Source: Ottowia sp. (GTDB lineage: Bacteria > Pseudomonadota > Gammaproteobacteria > Burkholderiales > Burkholderiaceae_C). Taken from it: a stretch of DNA of 46,912 nucleotides. A program made the position numbers and the translations under genes. The stretch lies in assembly GCA_023228705.1 (NCBI GenBank), contig JALOAS010000015.1:1-46912 (forward strand), given 5' to 3'. The notes beneath the pieces were generated by a model. It was not told the origin of the DNA. It saw only the letters and a list, made by a program, of their open reading frames with translations, and did not search any database. Shown here piece after piece: positions 45,881-46,912 of this stretch (positions are counted from its first letter, which is position 1; each line of letters opens with the position of its first letter).

Positions 45881-46861
45881 ATGTCAGGTATTTATGATGT
45901 GAGTTCGGGCCGACCCGGTGATGGCCCCGGCGATTTGCAGCGGCTGTTGTCGCAGTGGCCTGCTGCGGCGACGCGCAGAATGGGCCTGGGCCGGCAGGTT
46001 CTGGCAGCAGGCCTGGCCAGTGCCATGCTGATGGCTGCACCGCTGGCGCAGGCTGCCGGTGGCACCTGCGACCCGGACAAGCTCTACGATATTCTGTCCA
46101 GCTCGTTCCACCAGACCACAGCGCAGCTGGCCGACGACCGTGGCTGGGCCGGCTGGGGACAACAGATGGGAGGAACCACCAACATCGCGCCGCCCCGCAG
46201 CATCATGGGCAGCAGCCCAGTCGGCGGCACCAATATTGGCGATGCTTTCCCAGACGTCAAACCCTTGTTGGTGACTACCGGCAGCGCCACCACCAGTCAC
46301 CAGACGGTGGCTCTGGGGGATGACGGCAAGTTCTATGCCTGGGGTAGTCAAGGCACGGTGCTGGCCACTGGTTTCACCAGCGGCGCTGATGTGCATGCAA
46401 CCACTTTGAGTTTGCCCGCCGGGGTCGATGCCACCGATGTGGCACTGCTGTTTGCCTCGTACCAGTTCCTGGCCATCGTCGCCAATGGCAACGTTTGGGT
46501 GCTGACTCCCAGCAGCTCATCGGATCTGCATGGGGATGGCGGTTCAGCGACGACTGACAACGGTTGGCACAAGGTCCAGACCGATGCCATCGGTAACCCC
46601 GACCTTGACAACGTTATCGCCGTACGCGGCCAGGCCAGCGCGGGCGGTATCGGTGCCGTCATGGCACTGACTGCAGATCGCGAGGTCTACACTTGGGGCA
46701 GCAATATCTATGACGGTGCGGGCGCAGGCCGCGCCAGCAATTCAGATACCCGCGTCACGTCGGCATTCGCCAAAAAAATGACCTTGCCGACGCCGGTGCA
46801 GGCTGGCGCCAAGCCTGATTCCGTGACCCTCACATCCGAAGCACGCCTCATACCGGCATAG
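45881..46861 (+). CDS. Secreted RCC1-repeat-like protein, possibly truncated
   Basis: The 326-residue product starts with a long N-region and a signal peptide (RQVLAAGLASAMLMAAPLAQ, cleavage after AQA). It continues with two or three RCC1-like blade segments (FYAWGSQGTVLATGF, GNVWVLTPSSSS, VYTWGSNIYDGAGAG). RCC1 proteins form seven-bladed propellers, so three segments are too few. After TPVQAGAKPDS the chain ends in an unrelated tail (SEARLIPA) just before the window edge, so a frameshift or insertion may have cut it. ATG at 45881 is used because of GAGGAAG. Function is unknown; an envelope or surface role is inferred. Confidence 0.6.
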   Translation: MSGIYDVSSGRPGDGPGDLQRLLSQWPAAATRRMGLGRQVLAAGLASAMLMAAPLAQAAGGTCDPDKLYDILSSSFHQTTAQLADDRGWAGWGQQMGGTTNIAPPRSIMGSSPVGGTNIGDAFPDVKPLLVTTGSATTSHQTVALGDDGKFYAWGSQGTVLATGFTSGADVHATTLSLPAGVDATDVALLFASYQFLAIVANGNVWVLTPSSSSDLHGDGGSATTDNGWHKVQTDAIGNPDLDNVIAVRGQASAGGIGAVMALTADREVYTWGSNIYDGAGAGRASNSDTRVTSAFAKKMTLPTPVQAGAKPDSVTLTSEARLIPA

Positions 46862-46912
46862 CCACGCCATGTCACATCGATTGGGCTGCGCCAACGCGCC
46901 CAAGCCACGCCA

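Overview
The window looks like a chromosomal piece of a GC-rich betaproteobacterium, most likely order Burkholderiales. This rests on a complete atpIBEFHAGDC operon with a betaproteobacterial type c subunit, a lipB/DUF493 neighbourhood, and frequent ATG/TGA overlaps. The family cannot be fixed from the sequence. No rRNA, tRNA or CRISPR array was seen.

Layout. (1) 205-5836, minus strand: a dipeptide/oligopeptide ABC importer operon, dppABCDF. (2) About 5,990-31,300, almost all plus strand: an accessory block. It starts with a decayed IS5-type transposase and short IS-end-like repeats. A MacA/split-MacB efflux system follows, then pyruvate kinase, a small lipoprotein that resembles the start of a downstream gene, a beta-CASP metallo-hydrolase, a LOG-family protein, a patatin-like lipoprotein, a 2947-residue cyclic beta-1,2-glucan synthase, phosphoketolase, an MBL-fold hydrolase, an encapsulin-type ferritin (EncFtn) with no encapsulin or targeting tail, a zinc alcohol dehydrogenase and a DsrE-family protein. 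Fragments of ftsH and of a second dsrE-like gene lie among these. (3) 31,497-34,817: housekeeping and mixed genes, namely a 2OG-Fe(II) oxygenase, lipB, a macro-domain protein on the opposite strand, DUF493/YbeD, and the C-terminal part of an Nramp-like transporter that is cut off beside the atp operon. (4) 34,941-42,331, plus strand: the ATP synthase operon. (5) 42,556-46,861: a 7TM-DISM histidine kinase and a divergent OmpR-type response regulator, then a secreted RCC1-repeat-like protein that stops close to the window end.

How the genes may work together. In the accessory block, phosphoketolase and pyruvate kinase act on central carbon, while the glucan synthase, patatin lipoprotein and MacAB-like pump act at the envelope. 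The EncFtn, MBL hydrolase and DsrE protein point to iron and sulfur handling. Pyruvate kinase through LOG and patatin are packed very tightly, with stop/start overlaps. I infer that the block is a horizontally acquired fitness or stress module that is eroding, because it carries at least four gene remnants. No single system here is proven to be new. The most notable items are the orphan EncFtn, the duplicated lipoprotein leader, the IS-end-like repeats around macAB, and the overall composition of the island.
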